From Chryseobacterium lathyri (GTDB lineage Bacteria > Bacteroidota > Bacteroidia > Flavobacteriales > Weeksellaceae): a stretch of DNA of 64,000 nt. Positions within the stretch are counted from its first letter, which is position 1; the number at the start of each line of letters is the position of its first letter. The stretch is from contig NZ_JAUSSF010000003.1 of the NCBI RefSeq assembly GCF_030812195.1, positions 248,001 through 312,000 of the forward strand, in the 5' to 3' direction. Below are positions 28,279-37,862 of the stretch, one piece after another. The notes below the pieces were generated by a model. That model did not search any database. It was not told where the DNA came from and worked only from the letters and a program-made list of their open reading frames with translations. Made by a program: the position numbers and the translations under genes.

Positions 28279-29190
28279 TTATTTGAACTGTGACGGAGTC
28301 ATTCCCGTCTGTGCTTTGAAAAATTTGGAAAAACTGGCATGATCATAAAAGCCGAGATCATACACGATATCTTTTACAGACATTTCCGATACTTTTAAAA
28401 GACGTTTCGCCTCCAGCAGAATCCTGTCCTGAATAAGGGATGAAGCAGAAGCGTTCAGATTTTTTTTACAGACAATATTTAAATAATTGGCAGAAATATT
28501 AAGCTTTTCCGCATAAAATGAAACCGATCTTTCTGTTCTGAAATGTTTATCGATAAGCTGTAAAAATTTAGAGATAATAGGATTGGAATGATACATTTCA
28601 AAATCTTTGAAAATTCCTTCCACCGACTTACTGACCAACAGACCGATCAGCTCGCTCCGTTTCTGAATGACTTCCCAAAAAACATTCTTTTCACCCACTT
28701 CCTTCCGGATAGCCTGAAATTCATACAGGAAAGCCCGAAAAGTTTCTTCTGAAAGATGAATAACCGGATGATTCTGATAATAGGAAGCTGAAAACCTCAA
28801 TGAAGGCAAAAAACTTTCAAACCAGTCTCTGCTGATCATCAGTTGATAGCCTACCGTTTCTTTTTCAATCACCCATTGATGCACCTGATCCGGAAAAACC
28901 AAATGGATCTGGCTGTTCCCCACTTCATATTCTGTGAAATCAATGGTATGACTTCCTTTTCCATGTTCAAAAAGATTAATGATAAAAAAATCATGCTTGT
29001 GCGGTTCATCAATGGAACGTTCCCCATGCAGCTCATTGAACAGCAGATGACAGCCCTGAAGCTGGTTTTCGCTGAACTCCTGAATTCCCAGGATTGGAAA
29101 ATAATCTGTATGATATCCCACGTGCTCTGATTTTCTCTTAAAATTAGTGAAATTTATGCAAGAAATCTGGACAGATGGAAATATTTTCAT
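28279..29190 (-). CDS. AraC-family regulator between amidohydrolase paralogues
   Basis: A 303-residue regulator with an N-terminal cupin-like sensor domain (HKHDFFIINLFEHGKGSHTIDF, metal-like histidines) and a C-terminal AraC-type double helix-turn-helix. The latter includes SVSFYAEKLNISANYLNIVCKK, the second motif SVKDIVYDLGFYDHASFSKFF and ending TGMTPSQFK. Its ATG lies one base after the TGA of the upstream amidohydrolase gene, so the genes are translationally close-coupled. It probably controls this cluster. The ligand could be the amidohydrolase substrate. Confidence 0.87.
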   Translation of the reverse strand: MKIFPSVQISCINFTNFKRKSEHVGYHTDYFPILGIQEFSENQLQGCHLLFNELHGERSIDEPHKHDFFIINLFEHGKGSHTIDFTEYEVGNSQIHLVFPDQVHQWVIEKETVGYQLMISRDWFESFLPSLRFSASYYQNHPVIHLSEETFRAFLYEFQAIRKEVGEKNVFWEVIQKRSELIGLLVSKSVEGIFKDFEMYHSNPIISKFLQLIDKHFRTERSVSFYAEKLNISANYLNIVCKKNLNASASSLIQDRILLEAKRLLKVSEMSVKDIVYDLGFYDHASFSKFFKAQTGMTPSQFK

Positions 29191-29191
29191 T

Positions 29192-30526
29192 TCAGTATGC
29201 TACGTTTCCCTTGTGAATTAAGGATTTTACGTCTGAGATTCTTGATACCGCTTCTGCCGAGCAGCTGGCATCCATCAGGACAAAATCTGCATGGTCTCCG
29301 GTTTTAGGCCATTGCTGCACCCCTTTATCATCCAGCGGAAGAATATTTGCTGTTGCAAGCTTCAGGCTTCTTGAAAGCAGGAATTCTGTAGAAAACCCAT
29401 ACAGTTGTGCCATCAGATTCGCTTTCTGAAGTACGCTTCCCGTACCGAATGTATTCCAGTGGTCTACAATGCTGTCGTTACCGGTCAATACGGTTACATT
29501 ATGTTTGTATAAAGCGGGAATTGGCATTACCAGACTACCGAAAGGGATAGTAGAAACAATTCCAATCTGGGCTTCTGCCAGTTTTTCTGCGACTTCTTCC
29601 TGTTTTACTTTATCCAGTTTTGCCAGAATGAAACAGTGACTCAGATATGTTTTCCCTTTCAGAGAAGGATTTTCATTGATCTTTTTAATTAAATATTCAA
29701 CGGTATTCAATCCGGATTCTCCAGTTTCATGGAGATGGATGTCAATCCCTTTTTTATGATCTAAAGCCAACTGAACGGTAAAATCTATCGTTTTTTCAAT
29801 AGTTCCATCAATTGTAAACGGATCCACTCCACCGATAAAATCAATATCCATCTGAGCCGCTTCTTTCAGATAAGGTACCGAATCCGTATAAAAGACGCCA
29901 TGCTGAGGAAAAGCAACCAACTCAGCGCCAAAACTTTTCTTTTTATGTTCTAAAGCTTTCTGAAGATTTTTTAATGAATCTAATTTCGAGGTCGGTTCTA
30001 TATTGACATGGCTCCTTGCAAAAGAAGTTCCCTTCGACTGCAACAGCTCAATCATCTTTTCTGCTTTAAATGTTGAATTTTTCAGCATTTCCGGAAGCAT
30101 TTTCTGTTCCAGCGCAATCATTCCTTTTACACCGCCTGTTCTTTTTCTAACGGCCTGCCATTTATCTCCGTAGAATGTTTTATCCAGATGAATATGCATA
30201 TCCTTAAACGCTGGAAGCATCAACATTCCTTTGGCATCCACAGCTTTTGCATTGGGCTGATTCGGGGTAATATTTTTGATTTTTCCGTTCTCAATTTCAA
30301 TATAAAACAGACCGGTTTTAGTAGAAACAACCTCTCCTTCCTCATACTCAAAGCCGGTTTCCAAACGAACATTTTTAAGGCTTAACTTTCCGCTTGCCGA
30401 AATGCTCTGTTCTTTTAAAAAAGGTGACGCTGCCATAATTTGAGGAATTAAAGTAAGCCCGGCCGCTGCCAGCGCTGAATTTCTTATAAAATCTTTACGG
30501 GATATCGAATTATCAGAAGTCTTCAT
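29192..30526 (-). CDS. Cytosine deaminase-like amidohydrolase, exported paralogue
   Basis: A protein of about 444 residues from the ATG at 30526 (a TTG two codons earlier is in frame). The N-terminus SRKDFIRNSALAAAGLTLIPQIMAA looks like a Tat-type signal, though with RK in place of RR. The catalytic core is the same as its paralogue at 26958-28196: DMHIHLDK, HLHETGESG, LSHCFIL and TGNDSIVDHWN. It is probably exported after cofactor loading. The pair suggests one periplasmic and one cytoplasmic enzyme acting on related substrates. Confidence 0.85.
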   Translation of the reverse strand: MKTSDNSISRKDFIRNSALAAAGLTLIPQIMAASPFLKEQSISASGKLSLKNVRLETGFEYEEGEVVSTKTGLFYIEIENGKIKNITPNQPNAKAVDAKGMLMLPAFKDMHIHLDKTFYGDKWQAVRKRTGGVKGMIALEQKMLPEMLKNSTFKAEKMIELLQSKGTSFARSHVNIEPTSKLDSLKNLQKALEHKKKSFGAELVAFPQHGVFYTDSVPYLKEAAQMDIDFIGGVDPFTIDGTIEKTIDFTVQLALDHKKGIDIHLHETGESGLNTVEYLIKKINENPSLKGKTYLSHCFILAKLDKVKQEEVAEKLAEAQIGIVSTIPFGSLVMPIPALYKHNVTVLTGNDSIVDHWNTFGTGSVLQKANLMAQLYGFSTEFLLSRSLKLATANILPLDDKGVQQWPKTGDHADFVLMDASCSAEAVSRISDVKSLIHKGNVAY

Positions 30527-30900
30527 TTCCAATTTTATTTATGACAAAAATAACAAGAACGGAAATGATCAAGGTGTATGGTTTATTACAATATCTGTAT
30601 GATTTATTGGATGGTTAATTTCTTTGTCTTGAAACAAAAGAAACAAAAGTTCAAGACTGGAATTCTCGGCTAAAAACGAATTCTATTCTCTAAAAATTCT
30701 AAAACTTGTGCGGTTACCATCTATGTTTAGAATGAAGCTTTATCCCGCACTCAAACAATAGAATTTTCTTAACGTTCACAGAAATCATTTTCTTAACGCC
30801 TCCACTTCCTATGTCGTTTCTAAATACTTAATACTTTTTTGGTGGAAATAAAAAGACCAGATCATACATCTGGTCCAATATTAATTTTATCTGCTGAATC
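30527..30900. repeat. Intergenic region with a dispersed hairpin repeat (copy A)
   Basis: No gene is seen. From about 30621 to 30676 lies a repeat also found at 35649-35703. Its left hairpin pairs TCTTGA (30627-30632) with TCAAGA (30651-30656) across an A-rich loop, followed by CTGGAATTCTCGGCTAAAA. The hemL terminator lies at 30855-30875. Confidence 0.6.
30855..30875 (-). terminator. hemL terminator
   Basis: GACCAGAT pairs with ATCTGGTC around CATAC; the minus strand then reads TTTTTATTT. Confidence 0.85.
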
Positions 30901-32184
30901 TTAAGAATATTCAAATTTTCTTACCGCTTCAAGCGTCATGTCAATTTCTCTATCTTTGATTGCGTCACTGATGAAGTACGTTTCGTAACCACTGGGTGGA
31001 AGATATACTCCATTCTTCAGCATCTGGTGAAAAAAGTTATTGAATAAAGAATGGTTGGAATCTGCTGCTTCATCAAAATTAGAAACCCTGTTGGTATGGA
31101 AAAATACGGACATCATGGATCCTTTTCTGTTGATCTTGTGAGCAATTCCTTTTTCATTTAAAATCTTCCCGATCCCGAAATCTAATGTTTCCGAAGTTTT
31201 ATTGATTCTGTTAAAGAATTCAGGGTCATTTTTGATAAGCTGTAAAGTCTTCAGTCCCGCCCTCATGGCCAATGGGTTTCCACTTAATGTTCCAGCCTGA
31301 TAAACGCCACCTTTTGGAGCTAAATGGTCCATAATTTCGTCTCTTCCTGCAAAAGCACCAACCGGAAGTCCACCACCGATCACTTTTCCGTAAGTAACCA
31401 GGTCAGCCTTTACATTGAAAAGTTCCTGCGCTCCTCCGAAAGCCAGTCTGAAACCGGTCATAACTTCATCAAAGATCAATAAAGCTCCGTTTTCATCACA
31501 AATTTTTCTCAGGTTCTGAAGAAAGTTATTTTCAGGAAGTACACACCCCATGTTTCCGGCAACCGGTTCAATGATAACGGCTGCAATTTCGCCCTGATTG
31601 TGACGGAACAGGTCTTCTACCTGCTCAAAATCATTGTAACGCGCTAAAAGAGTATCTTTAGCTGTTCCTTCCGTTACTCCCGGAGAATTCGGGTTTCCGA
31701 AAGTAGCAGCACCACTTCCCGCTTTGATCAGAAATGAATCTGAGTGGCCATGATAGCAACCTTCAAATTTAACGATCTTGTCTCTTTTTGTGAAGCCTCT
31801 TGCCAGTCTTACAGCGCTCATACAAGCTTCTGTACCTGAAGATACCATCCTGATCTGGTCTATATTAGGAACATTTTCTACAATGAACTTTGCAATTTCT
31901 GTTTCCAGTTCTGTAGGTGCCCCGAAAGAAAAGCCTTTTTCTGCCTGTATTTTCAGATCTTCAAGCACTTCGGGATGCGTGTGTCCTAAGATCGCAGGAC
32001 CCCATGAATTGATGTAATCGATATAGGTATTGTCGTCAGCATCTGTAAGGTAAGCTCCTTTTGCTGATTTCATGAACACAGGAACACCTCCTACTGATTT
32101 GAATGCTCGAACCGGAGAATTGACACCTCCGGGAATGTATTTGTAGGCTTCATCAAATAAAGCCGAACTTCTTTGGTATTTCAT
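30901..32184 (-). CDS. hemL: Glutamate-1-semialdehyde 2,1-aminomutase
   Basis: A 427-residue class III PLP aminotransferase-fold enzyme that converts glutamate-1-semialdehyde to 5-aminolevulinate, the C5 route to haem. Typical signatures are [10 protein letters not shown] at 19-28, [16 protein letters not shown], the cofactor aspartate in [10 protein letters not shown], and the PLP lysine K267 in [14 protein letters not shown]. Full length for HemL. No other haem gene adjoins it. It has its own terminator. Confidence 0.96.
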   Translation of the reverse strand: MKYQRSSALFDEAYKYIPGGVNSPVRAFKSVGGVPVFMKSAKGAYLTDADDNTYIDYINSWGPAILGHTHPEVLEDLKIQAEKGFSFGAPTELETEIAKFIVENVPNIDQIRMVSSGTEACMSAVRLARGFTKRDKIVKFEGCYHGHSDSFLIKAGSGAATFGNPNSPGVTEGTAKDTLLARYNDFEQVEDLFRHNQGEIAAVIIEPVAGNMGCVLPENNFLQNLRKICDENGALLIFDEVMTGFRLAFGGAQELFNVKADLVTYGKVIGGGLPVGAFAGRDEIMDHLAPKGGVYQAGTLSGNPLAMRAGLKTLQLIKNDPEFFNRINKTSETLDFGIGKILNEKGIAHKINRKGSMMSVFFHTNRVSNFDEAADSNHSLFNNFFHQMLKNGVYLPPSGYETYFISDAIKDREIDMTLEAVRKFEYS

Positions 32185-32259
32185 ATTTTAGTTGAGTGTT
32201 GAAGGTTTACAGCCGGCAGTGAATAAAGGTACTGACAACCGGACACCTGCAACAAAAAA

Positions 32260-33321
32260 TTAGTTTCTGGGCTTTTTATCAATTAAATAAATCAGCTGGC
32301 CAGCAGACGGTTTCTGGCCTTCGTCCATTCTGTTTTTTGCGTATAATTTATTTAATTTGATTCCGAATTTCTGAGCGATATCATGCATATCTTCACCGGA
32401 TTCGGCTTTATAAACAGCTGTATTTCCTGCAGAGTTTTTAGATTCAAGGAAAACAATGTCATTTTTCTTCAAAACATTGCTGCTAAGCTCATTCCACTTA
32501 GCCAGCCTGCTTTCGCTTACCTTGAATTTGTCTGCAATGAATTTAACGGTAGTATCTTCAGGAATGACAATATATCTTAAGCCCTCGTTCGGATGGCTTT
32601 TGATAAGAATTGAGTTTAAAATTTCAGCTTTTGTTTTAATCTTTTCTACTCTTTTCTGCTGCTGGGCATAAGAGGTCTGTTTATAAGGAACTTCTACTGT
32701 AACAGGATCTTTAGGCTTCTTTACCATCATTTTTGAAGGTTCAAGCTGTGCCATGAATGTTCTGTCATCTTTCAGATCCGGATACATTTTAAGAACGGCG
32801 TACAGTACTTCCTTTGAGCTGGTATCGTCGTACTCATACAATCTGTACTTCTCAATTTTACTGATCAGGATCGAGGCATAGCGGGGATTGGTTGCATAAC
32901 CTGCTTTTTTAAGTCCATGTGCCCATGCTTTGTAATCTTTCATATTCAGATTGAAAAGATTCGCATAATATTTCCTTGTGGACAAAAATATAGAGTGATC
33001 TTCGTAGGACTGCCTCGGATCGTCATAGACACGGAAACATTCATTGGGAGCATCATCTGTGTGCTTCATGGTTTTTCCTGTCCAGTCTTCCTTACATTTT
33101 ATTCCGAAATGATTTTTACCTTCCTGAGCCAGTCTGCTCTGCCCTCCTCCGGTCTCTAAGAGACCCTGGGCTAATGTAATAGAAGCCGGAATTCTGTATT
33201 TTTCCATTTCTTCTACCGCATATTTAGCGAATTTTTGAATGTACTGATCTTCAGTAGCCCAAGCCTGAGCTGAGAATTTTGATAAAACTAAAAGGCTTAT
33301 GATTGAGAAAAGTCTTTTCAT
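32260..33321 (-). CDS. Exported glucosaminidase with LysM domains
   Basis: A protein of about 353 residues started at the ATG at 33321 (MKRLFSIISLLVLSKFSAQA, a clear signal peptide). The first half is a mannosyl-glycoprotein endo-beta-N-acetylglucosaminidase-type domain (ITLAQGLLETGGGQSRLAQEGKNHFGIKC, catalytic Glu in LETGGG; then YATNPRYASILISKIEKY). Two LysM-type repeats occupy the C-terminus (about 250-350, with GEDMHDIAQKFGIKLNKLYAKN). It should cut the glycan strand of peptidoglycan in cell-wall turnover. The PLP deaminase gene ends 16 bases upstream. Confidence 0.9.
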   Translation of the reverse strand: MKRLFSIISLLVLSKFSAQAWATEDQYIQKFAKYAVEEMEKYRIPASITLAQGLLETGGGQSRLAQEGKNHFGIKCKEDWTGKTMKHTDDAPNECFRVYDDPRQSYEDHSIFLSTRKYYANLFNLNMKDYKAWAHGLKKAGYATNPRYASILISKIEKYRLYEYDDTSSKEVLYAVLKMYPDLKDDRTFMAQLEPSKMMVKKPKDPVTVEVPYKQTSYAQQQKRVEKIKTKAEILNSILIKSHPNEGLRYIVIPEDTTVKFIADKFKVSESRLAKWNELSSNVLKKNDIVFLESKNSAGNTAVYKAESGEDMHDIAQKFGIKLNKLYAKNRMDEGQKPSAGQLIYLIDKKPRN

Positions 33322-33337
33322 GTTTTTCAATTTTTAC

Positions 33338-34246
33338 TTATATAATTAAATTTCTATTCTGTTTTTCCAAAAGCAGATTGGCTCCTTCAATACCCTGTAA
33401 TCCTCCGGTATGGAAGCACAAAATCCTGCTGTTTTCAGGAAAGTATCCTTCATCGATCAGTTCGAAAACTTTCTGCATCATTTTTCCTGTATACACCGGC
33501 TCCAAAGGGATACCGTACTTCTCTTTAAAATCATTGATAAAACGGATGTTTTCATCTTTTATTTTACCATAACCTCCAAAACACGAATCTATTAGATTAA
33601 AATTCTGCCTTGAAGTTAATTCTAAAATTTTATTCCCGAGTGAAGCATCGTCAACGGCCTTAAATCCTATAACTTTCTGATCTTCTTCACAAAACTTGGC
33701 AATACCGGCAACTGTGCCTCCGGTTCCTACCGCGGTGCAAAGATAATCAAAATCTTTTGTTTGGTCGTTTAGCATCATTTTAATCCCTTCTACAGCTTCT
33801 TCGTTGGTACCACCTTCGGGAATAACCAGAGCATCGGGGAATTCTTTATGCAGAAATTCAGTTAATATTTCTTTATGACGATATTCTTCACGGGTCACAA
33901 ATTTCAGGTTCATTCCGTTTCTTTTCGCCAAAAGCAGTGTAGGATTATCACGCCATTTGCTTTCCAGTTCTTCTCCTCTTATTATTCCCAGTGTAGGAAT
34001 ACCGGACAGGTTTCCCGTAGCAGACACTGCAGCAATATGATTGGAAAATGCTCCCCCGAAAGTAATGATGTAAGGATTTTCAGGATTTTTCTCCAGATAG
34101 GTATTGATGTTGTAAAACAGTTTCCAGTATTTGTTCCCTGAGATTTGAGGATGAATAAGGTCTTCTCTTTTGATAAAGAGTGTTATATTCTTATTAACAG
34201 GTATTTCCTGAAGGGGAATAGTTTCTGCCGGAGCTTTTAATAGCAT
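33338..34246 (-). CDS. 1-aminocyclopropane-1-carboxylate deaminase/D-cysteine desulfhydrase-family protein
   Basis: A 302-residue fold-type II PLP enzyme. The PLP lysine region is HPQISGNKYWKL, with the substrate-binding stretch TFGGAFSNHIAA and the phosphate loop GTGGTVAGI. Members degrade D-cysteine or, more rarely, ACC; the substrate cannot be told from sequence reading. It directly precedes the glucosaminidase gene with 16 bases between them, so the two are probably cotranscribed without an obvious functional link. Confidence 0.87.
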   Translation of the reverse strand: MLLKAPAETIPLQEIPVNKNITLFIKREDLIHPQISGNKYWKLFYNINTYLEKNPENPYIITFGGAFSNHIAAVSATGNLSGIPTLGIIRGEELESKWRDNPTLLLAKRNGMNLKFVTREEYRHKEILTEFLHKEFPDALVIPEGGTNEEAVEGIKMMLNDQTKDFDYLCTAVGTGGTVAGIAKFCEEDQKVIGFKAVDDASLGNKILELTSRQNFNLIDSCFGGYGKIKDENIRFINDFKEKYGIPLEPVYTGKMMQKVFELIDEGYFPENSRILCFHTGGLQGIEGANLLLEKQNRNLII

Positions 34247-34344
34247 TTTTGTTGTTTAACTATTATCTGCAAAATTAGTAAAAGATTTGGATTTGGTTAT
34301 TGTAACTTGTATCAATAATTTTTGTGACAATTGGATTCTATTTT

Positions 34345-34415
34345 AGGTTTTGGCTAAAGCCGATGAAATGTAGATGATTTTTTACAGGTGGGCTAAAGCC
34401 CATCCCTATTGAATT
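34345..34415 (+). repeat. REP-like unit (copy 2)
   Basis: First hairpin GGCTAAAGCC (34352-34361), a 27-base spacer, then TGGGCTAAAGCCCA (34389-34402) with tail TCCCTATTGAATTTT. Same architecture and orientation as copy 1 and as the units near the transposase gene. Confidence 0.8.
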
Positions 34416-34432
34416 TTAAGGTTTACATTTTC

Positions 34433-34759
34433 CTACAAATATTTCCTGAAACCCCAGAATTTTCTTTTCTTCAGATAGCCCAAATCACGCTCATTTGTAT
34501 ACGCTTCTTTTTCAAACGAGATCCTTTTATAGGCGAGGAATCCGTCTTTCAGTTTGAAAAGCCAGTAATAATATTCTATGACATAAAAAATATAAAAGAA
34601 AACAACGAGCATTTCCAGCTGCTGTCTTAAATGGATTTTTTCGTGGTTGATAAGTACTTTATTTTCCTTATCTTCGGGTTTCCTAATGAAGATAAAGGGA
34701 AAAAGAGCAATGCCGTTAATTTTTAATTTTTTTAATGGCTTTTGGCATATAATTATCAT
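34433..34759 (-). CDS. Small putative membrane gluzincin (HExxH protein)
   Basis: A 108-residue protein of unknown function. It contains HEKIH at residues 39-43 in INHEKIHLRQQ, an HExxH zinc-binding form. A hydrophobic aromatic helix follows (about 51-70), and a later ISFEKEAY stretch has a glutamate that could be the third ligand, as in gluzincins. Such short proteins occur widely in Bacteroidota, and peptidase activity has not, to my knowledge, been shown. It is bounded by a REP-like unit downstream and by a divergent small gene 40 bases upstream. Confidence 0.6.
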   Translation of the reverse strand: MIIICQKPLKKLKINGIALFPFIFIRKPEDKENKVLINHEKIHLRQQLEMLVVFFYIFYVIEYYYWLFKLKDGFLAYKRISFEKEAYTNERDLGYLKKRKFWGFRKYL

Positions 34760-34796
34760 ACTAACAAATATAAAGTTTTTTGACTTAGAGATTTAA

Positions 34797-34979
<183 letters not shown>

Positions 34980-34984
34980 ATAAA

Positions 34985-35512
34985 ATGAAAAAATATATTT
35001 TTATTTTGTTAGCATCGGCTGCATTAGGCCTTACATCGTGCAGTCCATTTCAAGTACGTTCGGATTATGCTGAAACAGCTAATTTTACGACTTATAAAAC
35101 ATATAAAATTAGAATTGACGATCTGAAACTGAATGACATTGATAAAGACAGAGTTTTAAACGAATTATCAAGACAACTTCAGAGCAAGGGGCTTCAGTCC
35201 GGAGAAAATCCCGATCTGATCGTTAATGTAAAAGCCAATCATAAAAAGATTACAGACATCAACAACAGTTCACCATATGGAATGTGGGGCTGGGGTGGTC
35301 CTTTCGGATGGGGGGTTGGCATGAGCAGAACATGGACCAGCAATTATAATGAAGGTGCATTAATCGTTGACCTCATCGATTCTAAAACCAATAAACTGGT
35401 TTGGCAGGGAATCGGAAGCGGAATTTCCGTGGACTCTCCAAGATCTAAACAAAGACAGATTCCTGAGATCATGGCTGAGATTATGAAAAATTATCCTCCT
35501 CAGAGAAAATAA
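34985..35512 (+). CDS. DUF4136 lipoprotein
   Basis: A 175-residue lipoprotein with lipobox LGLTSC (C19). The body matches DUF4136: an N-terminal YAETANFTTYKTYKI strand, a middle helix with LNELSRQLQSKGL, a flexible Gly/Trp-rich loop (GMWGWGGPFGWGVGMS) and a final GALIVDLIDSKTNKLVWQGIGSG segment. Members are outer-membrane or periplasmic lipoproteins with no assigned reaction. It follows the DUF5522 gene and is ended by a strong terminator. Confidence 0.85.
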   Translation: MKKYIFILLASAALGLTSCSPFQVRSDYAETANFTTYKTYKIRIDDLKLNDIDKDRVLNELSRQLQSKGLQSGENPDLIVNVKANHKKITDINNSSPYGMWGWGGPFGWGVGMSRTWTSNYNEGALIVDLIDSKTNKLVWQGIGSGISVDSPRSKQRQIPEIMAEIMKNYPPQRK

Positions 35513-35542
35513 GATTATTTAAATCAATTATCAACATATTAG

Positions 35543-35576
35543 ATCCGGCACAGTTTTTCTGTTCCGGATTTTTTTA
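35543..35576 (+). terminator. Terminator after the DUF4136 gene
   Basis: ATCCGG-C-ACAG pairs with CTGT-T-CCGGAT, one internal mismatch, then a run of T. Confidence 0.85.
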
Positions 35577-35846
35577 TCCAAAAGAATATTAAAAGTTTCC
35601 TTACCTTTTTTTGTAAACATTAAGCTTTCTCAATTTCTTTTATCCGTCCTTTTATCTGGAAACAAAAGAACAAAAAAGTCCAGAACTGGAACCCCTCGCT
35701 GAAATTATTTGTTATTAAATTTATTGACTGCAGAGTTGAAAACAATCTGGCTCTCTACAAAAACTGCATGCTCTACATGTTAAAATTAACAGTAATGTAA
35801 TTTTTTATTCGTGAAAATATAGTATTCTTACAAAAATTTTATTAGT
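35577..35846. repeat. Intergenic region with dispersed hairpin repeat (copy B)
   Basis: No gene is seen. Positions 35649-35703 repeat the sequence at 30621-30676. The hairpin here pairs TCTGGA (35655-35660) with TCCAGA (35679-35684), a compensatory change relative to copy A, and continues as ACTGGAACCCCTCGCTGAAA. The remainder is AT-rich leader of the endonuclease gene. Confidence 0.6.
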
Positions 35847-37373
35847 ATGAAAAAATTTATCTTATTTACTGTAATAGCAGGGCTTGCCAATGCCCAGGCT
35901 CCTGCAGGATACTACAATTCAGCAAACGGACTGAGTGGTGCAGCATTGAAAACGGCATTAAGTTCTATCATTACAAACGGACATCAGGACAAAGGGTACA
36001 GTGGACTTTGGACCGCTTACAAAACCACAGACATCGACAAAAATTATGAAAACGATGGCTCGATCATGGATATCTATTCAGAGAAACCTTCAGGAGCCGA
36101 TCCTTATAAATACATTCCGGGCACTAACCAGTGTGGCACATATTCTGTAGAAGGAAACTGCTACAACAGGGAGCATATTGTTCCTCAGAGTTTATTCAGC
36201 CAGTCTGCTCCCATGGTATCGGATATACATTTCATCAGGGCTACCGACGGAAAGGTAAATGGGATGAGAAGCAATTATCCGTTCGGAAAGGTAGGTACCG
36301 CAACATTTACTTCTCAAAACGGCTCAAAGCTTGGCAGTTCTTCATCTTCGGGATATGCAGGAACTGTTTTTGAACCGATTGACGAGTTTAAAGGTGATGT
36401 AGCAAGGATGATCTTTTATTTTGTAACACGTTACCAGAGCAAGCTTTCTACTTTTTCTTCTGGTAATATGCTGGGCAGTTCAACATTTCCCGGACTACAG
36501 ACCTGGGAGCTGAATGTTCTTCTGGCATGGCACAATCAGGATCCTGTTTCACAAGCTGAGATCAATAGAAATAATGCCTCTTACACTTTTCAGGGGAATA
36601 GAAATCCTTTTATAGACAATCCTAGTTATGTAGGTCAGATCTGGGGCTCCAGTCCGGGAACTCCTGATCCGGGAACCCCTACTCCAGGGACGGAATGCAT
36701 CAATGAAACATTCGGAACAATTCCTACTGCCAGCAGTTCTTCTTATTTAACGAGAACCTGGACCGGCAGTGGCATTTCATGGACTGCTACAGACGCAAGA
36801 ACTGACCAGACCATCAACAGCCAGGCTATTACGGTAAGAAGCGGTTCTTTAACTTCGGGAAGTTCAGCGAACGGTATCGGATCACTTACGGTAACAACAC
36901 AGCTTAAGTTTTCCGGAACCAGTGGAACTTTTGATGTAAAAGTAAACGGTACAACAGTAGGAACTGTACCTTACAGTGCTACTGCTGCAACTACAACCAT
37001 CAATAATATCAATATCTCCGGAAATGTTACGGTAAGTCTTGTTAACACCTCATCAAGCAACAGAGTGGCTATTGATGATCTTAAGTGGACGTGTTATTCA
37101 GGAACGGCTAAACAAGCTCTAAGAATATCGGCAGAGGAAAATATGGTTCAGGAGCTTCAGGTTTATCCTAACCCAATCTCAGGACAGGAAATTTTTGTAA
37201 AGGGTGATACCAAAAATATTAAAAAAGCAGAGATTTTTAATCTTCAGGGGAAAACACTTCAGACAATTGACAGTCCTTTTAAAAACGGAAACTCTGTTAA
37301 GATAAAAAATCTTGAACAGGGTGTTTATATTTTAAAGCTTGACCAGTCTGCTTTGAAGTTTATTGTGAAGTAA
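35847..37373 (+). CDS. T9SS-exported endonuclease I
   Basis: A 508-residue secreted nuclease. The signal peptide ends near AGLANAQ (residue 17). The endonuclease I (Endonuclease_1) domain spans about 20-265, with the catalytic histidine H110 in CYNREHIVPQS, followed by RNPFIDNPSYVGQIW, typical of the family. A Pro/Gly linker (PGTPDPGTPTPGTE) leads to a beta-rich domain (about 285-415), and the C-terminus is a type A T9SS sorting domain (LQVYPNPISG...GVYILKL). It should degrade extracellular DNA or RNA for nutrient supply or biofilm turnover. Confidence 0.92.
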   Translation: MKKFILFTVIAGLANAQAPAGYYNSANGLSGAALKTALSSIITNGHQDKGYSGLWTAYKTTDIDKNYENDGSIMDIYSEKPSGADPYKYIPGTNQCGTYSVEGNCYNREHIVPQSLFSQSAPMVSDIHFIRATDGKVNGMRSNYPFGKVGTATFTSQNGSKLGSSSSSGYAGTVFEPIDEFKGDVARMIFYFVTRYQSKLSTFSSGNMLGSSTFPGLQTWELNVLLAWHNQDPVSQAEINRNNASYTFQGNRNPFIDNPSYVGQIWGSSPGTPDPGTPTPGTECINETFGTIPTASSSSYLTRTWTGSGISWTATDARTDQTINSQAITVRSGSLTSGSSANGIGSLTVTTQLKFSGTSGTFDVKVNGTTVGTVPYSATAATTTINNINISGNVTVSLVNTSSSNRVAIDDLKWTCYSGTAKQALRISAEENMVQELQVYPNPISGQEIFVKGDTKNIKKAEIFNLQGKTLQTIDSPFKNGNSVKIKNLEQGVYILKLDQSALKFIVK

Positions 37374-37388
37374 ACGGTTTTAATGAAA

Positions 37389-37430
37389 ATATATAGCCGG
37401 CTCAATGTTCTTGAGCCGGCTTTTTTATAT
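37389..37430. terminator. Convergent terminator after the endonuclease gene
   Basis: An 11-bp stem AGCCGGCTCAA / TTGAGCCGGCT with TGTTC loop and a six-base T run; AT flanks extend the pairing. Confidence 0.9.
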
Positions 37431-37460
37431 ATGGTATTGATTTAAGAAAGATAAAATGAT

Positions 37461-37862
37461 TTATCTGCTGGCGTTGTCTTTTTCTTTAATTATTTTAGAC
37501 CAATCGGTAAACATTTTGGTGATGGTATTGGCATTAATCATGCTGAAAAAGAACATTCCTGCGAGTACCGTAAGCCAGCAATAGGCTAGTTTTACTCCAT
37601 TTTTATCGGTAATAAAAAAAAGGATAAGCATGGCAAGAGATCCCAGTACAAATGTAAACATAAGCGTATACAACAATACATGGATGATGTACATATTGAA
37701 TTTAAGCTTTCTGAAGATCCATCCTATCAATGCAATTGGAACAAGCAGAAGCAGTGGCAGAAACATAGCTCCGAAAATGGTTACCTCCGGGTAATCAGCT
37801 ATTTTGTCTTCTAATCCGAAAAAGGTCTTAAAACCGAACCCCATCATAATGTTTCTCAGCAT
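37461..37862 (-). CDS. Small multi-pass membrane protein after LemA
   Basis: A 133-residue protein of unknown function with three or four predicted membrane helices (about 27-48, 57-85 and 92-113). Its start overlaps the 3' end of lemA by 35 bases, so the genes are coupled and it is the last gene of the type VI accessory block. No motif was recognised. Confidence 0.65.
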   Translation of the reverse strand: MLRNIMMGFGFKTFFGLEDKIADYPEVTIFGAMFLPLLLLVPIALIGWIFRKLKFNMYIIHVLLYTLMFTFVLGSLAMLILFFITDKNGVKLAYCWLTVLAGMFFFSMINANTITKMFTDWSKIIKEKDNASR

